Assembly (NCBI GenBank): GCA_041660205.1
Contig: JBAZWT010000013.1
Coordinates: 1-23,992, forward strand
DNA from: Candidatus Babeliales bacterium
Lineage (GTDB): Bacteria; Babelota; Babeliae; Babelales; Chromulinivoraceae
Length of the DNA stretch: 23,992 bases
Direction: 5' to 3'
Positions 21,003-23,992 of this stretch are shown one piece after another. Each line of letters begins with the position of its first letter. The first letter of the stretch is position 1. Below the pieces are notes generated by a model. It had not been told where the DNA came from, ran no database searches, and saw nothing but the letters and a program-made list of their open reading frames with translations. The translations under genes were made by a program, and so were the position numbers.

Positions 21003-21624
21003 ATATCCACGTTGTCATATCGCTTACTGCTCGTTTTGCTTTACCGTATGTTACAAGAGCTACAATTTCTGCATACATCGCGTATTGCTTCAAAAGTGAG
21101 TTTCTATGTGCGTCTGCTTGAGCTGAGGTCGCCACGCTGCTAGCGTCAACACCATCAACCAAATCTGATAAAGGATCAAACTCTTCATCATCAGAACTCG
21201 TTACCTGACCCGATGGAGAAAATTCAAGTACACCGAAAGGATCATCTTCTAGCAATGTATCTTTCATGACTAAAGTACGCAGCAAATTAACAGAACTATC
21301 AAATTCGAAGCACAATACAACTTCATGCTCTGTAAATGGATCCGATGGATTTGATATTTTTAAATCTATAGCATCACAAAGGCCATACACTTCTTGATCA
21401 GTAGTTATTTGCAGTTCTCGATGAGAAATTTTTCTTGATGCGCTATTAAGGTCTAGGCGACATTTACCTACACACTGTCTGCCTGATTCGTCAAGCATGT
21501 ACAAAACCAAAGCTGCTTTTTCTGTGAGAAATCTTTTAGGAACCCGAATGGTAAATGAAGAGGCGCATGATTGCACGTCACATGAATAAACTAAACACAA
21601 TAAGAACGTTATAACTTTTTTCAT
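20989..21624 (-). CDS. Exported protein of unknown function
   Basis: A 211-aa protein with a signal peptide (MKKVITFLLCLVYSCDVQSCA, about residues 1-20). The mature part has several cysteines (QCVGKC, GLCDA, VLCFEF), a strongly acidic linker (SSDDEEFDPLSDLVDGVD) and a helical C-terminus (LLKQYAMYAEIVALVTYGKAKRAVS). I do not recognise the family. AAAGG lies eight bases before the ATG. A promoter with a perfect TATAAT -10 stands 76 bases upstream. It overlaps rsmE by 14 bases, again pairing an exported unknown with an RNA-modification enzyme as at 975-2665. Likely a periplasmic or surface protein. Confidence 0.83.
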   Translation of the reverse strand: MKKVITFLLCLVYSCDVQSCASSFTIRVPKRFLTEKAALVLYMLDESGRQCVGKCRLDLNSASRKISHRELQITTDQEVYGLCDAIDLKISNPSDPFTEHEVVLCFEFDSSVNLLRTLVMKDTLLEDDPFGVLEFSPSGQVTSSDDEEFDPLSDLVDGVDASSVATSAQADAHRNSLLKQYAMYAEIVALVTYGKAKRAVSDMTTWIYGSN

Positions 21625-21691
21625 ATTTCTAACCTTTCAATATTTTTAACTGCCTGACATTTTTAAGTCTTAGCAAAAAACTGGTGTGCAA

Positions 21692-21727
21692 GTGACCAAA
21701 TTATAACCCTTGGCTCACCTTGACCAA
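21692..21727 (-). promoter_or_regulatory. Promoter with TATAAT inside an inverted repeat, for the 20989-21624 gene
   Basis: On the minus strand TTGGTC (21727-21722) is followed after 16 bases by a perfect TATAAT (21705-21700). GTGACCAA (21692-21699) and TTGGCTCAC (21710-21718) form an inverted repeat with one bulged base that surrounds the -10 box. TGACCAA recurs at 21721-21727. The layout suggests a repressor site, but this is inference. Confidence 0.55.
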
Positions 21728-21767
21728 CACCATGTAAAAAATCTCTCGTAAAAAATCTTTTTATACT

Positions 21768-22322
21768 TTAACGCTTGTACCATGAAAAGAAAACAAACTC
21801 GTCATCTGAGCTTGTAAGCTTAAATCCAAAGTTTTTATATAAACCCTGAGCCTTAAAGTTATTATTTCTGGTTGCAAGAGAAACTTTAATCGCGCCTCTT
21901 GAGACCATATCATCAACAGCAAATTTCAATAATTTTTTTGCAACGCCCTGACGTCTAAAGTCTTGATCGACTGCCAAGAAGAGTAACTGCCATACATGCT
22001 CAGAGAGAGGATAGTAGGCTAAAAAACCAGCAATGTTATCGCCAACTTTTAAAACTTTCACTATCATATCATACTTTTTTTCATACTGTGATGATGTTTT
22101 ATGTCTAAGCATAAAATCTACGTTGTATATCGCGCTGCTACCAGTACTAATCAACCAATACCAGTTATCACCTTTATGAAATAGCTCATCAACCTTAGCA
22201 CTATCTTTTTGAAAATCAAAGTCTTGGATTTCAACTACGTGACTTTTATGCCACAAATAGGATCCAATCCCTACACCCAAAATCAATGCTATAACAAAAA
22301 ATTTTGTTTTAATATTTTTCAT
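21768..22322 (-). CDS. GNAT-family acetyltransferase with N-terminal membrane anchor or signal sequence
   Basis: A 184-aa protein. Residues 8-24 (FFVIALILGVGIGSYLW) form a membrane segment after a positively charged start (MKNIKTK). The rest is a GNAT domain: AGFLAYYPLSEHVWQLLFLAV leads into the acetyl-CoA-binding loop DFRRQGVAKKLLKFAV (R124, Q125, G126, V127, A128), and the final LYKNFGFK motif is intact. GNAT enzymes transfer acetyl from acetyl-CoA to amines. By the positive-inside rule the domain would face outward, where acetyl-CoA is not expected, so the leader may be a signal for export to the host or the topology may be reversed. The ATG overlaps the truA stop by four bases. Confidence 0.87.
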   Translation of the reverse strand: MKNIKTKFFVIALILGVGIGSYLWHKSHVVEIQDFDFQKDSAKVDELFHKGDNWYWLISTGSSAIYNVDFMLRHKTSSQYEKKYDMIVKVLKVGDNIAGFLAYYPLSEHVWQLLFLAVDQDFRRQGVAKKLLKFAVDDMVSRGAIKVSLATRNNNFKAQGLYKNFGFKLTSSDDEFVFFSWYKR

Positions 22323-23077
22323 GTAACTTCCCCTTTTGTCTCATATAAGATTTGTTCTAATACTAATCCTTTTGATGGAGCGTTTGGAAGAGTATGACAC
22401 GGATTTTGTTTACTTAGCACATTTGCAAGATCATTTAAACTTAAACTATCACGCGAAGCTATTTCCAAACAAGCGCCAACAATGCGTCTAACCATATATC
22501 TTAAAAAACTTTTACCCTTAACTTCAATTCGATACGCATTCCAAGCTGGAACATATGAAACGTTCATACTATCAATGGTACGAATTGTGTCTTGCAAATC
22601 ATCACCACTACAAAAAGACCTAAAATTATGTGTTCCCACAAAAATATTAAGCGCTGATTGTAAAAGCTCAAGATCAACTTTACGACGAAAATACCAGCCA
22701 AACCTTTGCACAAATGGCAACGGCCGCTCTAAAAAGAAATGATATGCATATGTTTTTTGAATTACACCATCGTGTGGATGAATCAATCGATCGAGTTGCT
22801 CAACTTTTCTAATAACGATTTCACCTGGAATAGCTTTACTCCAAGCTTTTCGTAAGACCTCTGACTCAATTTCTATGGGAGACCTCACAATGGCAACCTG
22901 ACCCAAAGCATGAACTCCTGCGTCAGTGCGAGAAGCACCAAGCAAGGATATTTTTTGAAGAAATACAGAGGAGAAAGAATCAATTAAGATTTGAGAAATT
23001 GTTGTTGCACCTGGCTGGACCTGCCATCCATGATAGCCTGTCCCGTCATATGCAACAACAATTCTATAATACGTCAT
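22319..23077 (-). CDS. truA: tRNA pseudouridine(38-40) synthase TruA
   Basis: A 252-aa pseudouridine synthase that modifies the anticodon stem-loop of tRNAs at positions 38-40. It starts with YYRIVVAYDGTGYHGWQVQ, and the catalytic Asp is D52 in GASRTDAGVHALGQ. FRSFCSGD and KSFLRYMVRRIVGACLEIA are family blocks, and length is normal. It has no Shine-Dalgarno; the 12 bases between the rpsR stop and its ATG are part of a 16-bp palindrome. It is coupled to the GNAT gene by an ATGA overlap. Confidence 0.96.
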   Translation of the reverse strand: MTYYRIVVAYDGTGYHGWQVQPGATTISQILIDSFSSVFLQKISLLGASRTDAGVHALGQVAIVRSPIEIESEVLRKAWSKAIPGEIVIRKVEQLDRLIHPHDGVIQKTYAYHFFLERPLPFVQRFGWYFRRKVDLELLQSALNIFVGTHNFRSFCSGDDLQDTIRTIDSMNVSYVPAWNAYRIEVKGKSFLRYMVRRIVGACLEIASRDSLSLNDLANVLSKQNPCHTLPNAPSKGLVLEQILYETKGEVT

Positions 23078-23092
23078 AAACTCTAGAGTTTA
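23077..23092. repeat. 16-bp perfect palindrome between rpsR and truA
   Basis: TAAACTCTAGAGTTTA is its own reverse complement. It includes the rpsR stop codon at one end and touches the truA ATG at the other. As RNA it could fold into a short hairpin at the truA start, limiting initiation unless ribosomes arrive from rpsR. Confidence 0.7.
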
Positions 23093-23377
23093 ATATTCGG
23101 TAGCGCAGAAAGGCAATAATGCCATAATTCTGGACTTTTTAATCTCTTGAGCAACAAGTCTTTGATACTTGTTTGAATTTCCAGAGATACGTGATGGTAA
23201 AATTTTACCACGTTCTGTTAGAAATTTTGACAACAATACCGCGTTCTTATAGTTAAGATCGTGAACCATGTCAGGATTGTTTGTAAATCGGCATTGTTTT
23301 TTTGAAAGCGCCGTTTTTTTGCGGAATTTTTTCTTTAAAAGACGAGCGCTAATTTTTAATTTTATTTTCTTTGTCAT
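23090..23377 (-). CDS. rpsR: 30S ribosomal protein bS18
   Basis: A 95-aa bS18, recognisable by LNYKNAVLLSKFLTERGKILPSRISG and QEIKKSRIMALLPF, matching the family DYKDVELLKRFISERGKI...QRxLAxAIKRARxxALLP. The N-terminal half is lysine-rich, and only one cysteine (QCRF) remains of the zinc-type CxxC, so this is a non-zinc form. bS18 pairs with bS6 on the 30S platform. It follows rpsF after 68 bases; ssb, which often lies between them, and rplI, which often follows, are missing. Confidence 0.95.
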   Translation of the reverse strand: MTKKIKLKISARLLKKKFRKKTALSKKQCRFTNNPDMVHDLNYKNAVLLSKFLTERGKILPSRISGNSNKYQRLVAQEIKKSRIMALLPFCATEY

Positions 23378-23445
23378 AATCTAAACTCTTTTCGTTTTTA
23401 ATTTCAGTTTATTTGTATCTTTGCTAGCAAAAGTAACGCTATGAC

Positions 23446-23940
23446 TTATGATTGCATTTCTGCAGAATCATCACCATCTACGTCATCAAGATCTTGTAGT
23501 CTTTCTTTGCCTTCAAAGTTTTTACGAGCAGGTCCTTTTTTGATCAAACCTTCCATATCATGACGTTTCAAGAAAGTGTCCACATCTTGTGGGCTATCTT
23601 CCAATGAATCTGGTCGTCTGTATTCAAGCGACGCAGCAACATCCAAACGTTCAAAAATATGTTTTACGATCAATGTGTTAAACTTAAAGACGAAAATCTC
23701 TTTAAGAGCATCAAGCAATTGAATTTTTTCTGCTTTTTCAACTTCAAAACGAGTTAAAAAATATACACCGTAATCATTATGATTAACTGGGTATGCAAGG
23801 CGGTATTTTCCCCAACGATCAAAAGAAACTAACGTACCTTTATGAGCACGAACTACTTTTGTAAAATGGGTTTTAATCGCTTCAGATTCATCTTTAGTGA
23901 TTTCTGGAACGGTGAGAAATAAAATCTCATATCGAAACAT
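23446..23940 (-). CDS. rpsF: 30S ribosomal protein bS6 with acidic C-terminal extension
   Basis: A 164-aa bS6. The core is recognisable from MFRYEILFLTVPEIT, WGKYRLAYPVN and YFLTRFEVEKAEKIQLLDALK, the fold that binds 16S rRNA with bS18. The typical core is about 95-100 aa; the remaining 60 residues form a charged tail ending LDDVDGDDSAEMQS. AGGAAG lies about 8 bases before the ATG. It is the first gene of the rpsF-rpsR-truA cluster in this window; a hairpin lies upstream at the window edge. Confidence 0.95.
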   Translation of the reverse strand: MFRYEILFLTVPEITKDESEAIKTHFTKVVRAHKGTLVSFDRWGKYRLAYPVNHNDYGVYFLTRFEVEKAEKIQLLDALKEIFVFKFNTLIVKHIFERLDVAASLEYRRPDSLEDSPQDVDTFLKRHDMEGLIKKGPARKNFEGKERLQDLDDVDGDDSAEMQS

Positions 23941-23963
23941 AAACAGACTTCCTATGTGGATTC

Positions 23964-23991
23964 TATGCCAGAAAACTCTGTTAAAGGCATA
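23964..23991 (-). promoter_or_regulatory. Hairpin in the rpsF leader
   Basis: TATGC (23964-23968) pairs with GCATA (23987-23991) and CAGA (23969-23972) with TCTG (23977-23980), leaving a six-base bulge on one side. It lies 24 bases upstream of the rpsF ATG. It could be a ribosomal-protein leader or the end of an upstream terminator; the window ends here, so it cannot be decided. Confidence 0.35.
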
Positions 23992-23992
23992 A

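Noticed and set aside
23941..23992. Known S6:S18 leader RNA motif upstream of rpsF
   Set aside because: A hairpin exists but I see no CCG-bulge arrangement typical of that motif, and the region is cut by the window end.
1..23992. tRNA, rRNA, CRISPR array, transposase or integrase genes
   Set aside because: No T-loop/anticodon pattern, no regularly spaced identical repeats and no recombinase motifs were found on reading.

Overview
The window looks like an AT-rich chromosome segment from a host-associated Gram-negative-type bacterium. Most of it is single-copy housekeeping genes: trans-translation, t6A tRNA modification, Rho, Sec, ribosomal proteins, Pol I, and DAP-type peptidoglycan. Between them sit exported proteins with no recognisable family, two secreted ankyrin proteins and a mitochondrial-carrier-like protein. 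This mixture, with the membrane H+-pyrophosphatase, fits the phylum Dependentiae (TM6, Babeliae). That placement is inferred from gene content only; other intracellular lineages remain possible.

Layout. 1-854 (minus): start of a membrane H+-pyrophosphatase gene cut by the window edge, then smpB. 975-2665 (plus): an exported unknown protein translationally coupled to tsaD, ending at a strong bidirectional terminator (2713-2750). 2782-12695 (minus): rho, secF, rpmA, an exported unknown, polA, a cluster-less MutY-like glycosylase, murE and an AGCS amino-acid/sodium symporter; alsT, murE and mutY overlap end to end. 12723-12810: a GC-rich inverted and tandem repeat patch that looks like an interspersed element. 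12876-14177 (plus): ruvX, a 58-aa zinc-ribbon protein too short for usual gene calling, and tsaB. 14237-20019: an accessory block with an SLC25-like carrier bearing an extra signal sequence, a 77-aa membrane peptide, a D-Ala-D-Ala-ligase-like ATP-grasp protein that has lost its metal-binding residues, a MazG-like pyrophosphohydrolase, and two tandem secreted ankyrin paralogues. 20256-23940 (minus): rsmE, an exported unknown, a membrane-anchored GNAT acetyltransferase, truA, rpsR and rpsF.

How the genes relate. TsaB and TsaD belong to the same t6A complex but lie in two separate operons. MurE, polA and mutY are packed together with a sodium/amino-acid symporter. secF stands without secD, rpmA without rplU, and rpsF-rpsR without ssb or rplI, so several classical bacterial operons are broken up. 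The exported proteins and the 14-20 kb block are the likeliest host-interaction or lineage-specific material. The most unusual items are the exported carrier-like protein, the apparently dead ATP-grasp protein, the ankyrin duplication with a nearly frozen N-terminal half, and the acetyltransferase behind a membrane anchor. No tRNA, rRNA, CRISPR array or transposase gene was recognised, and no gene-free stretch exceeds 300 bases.
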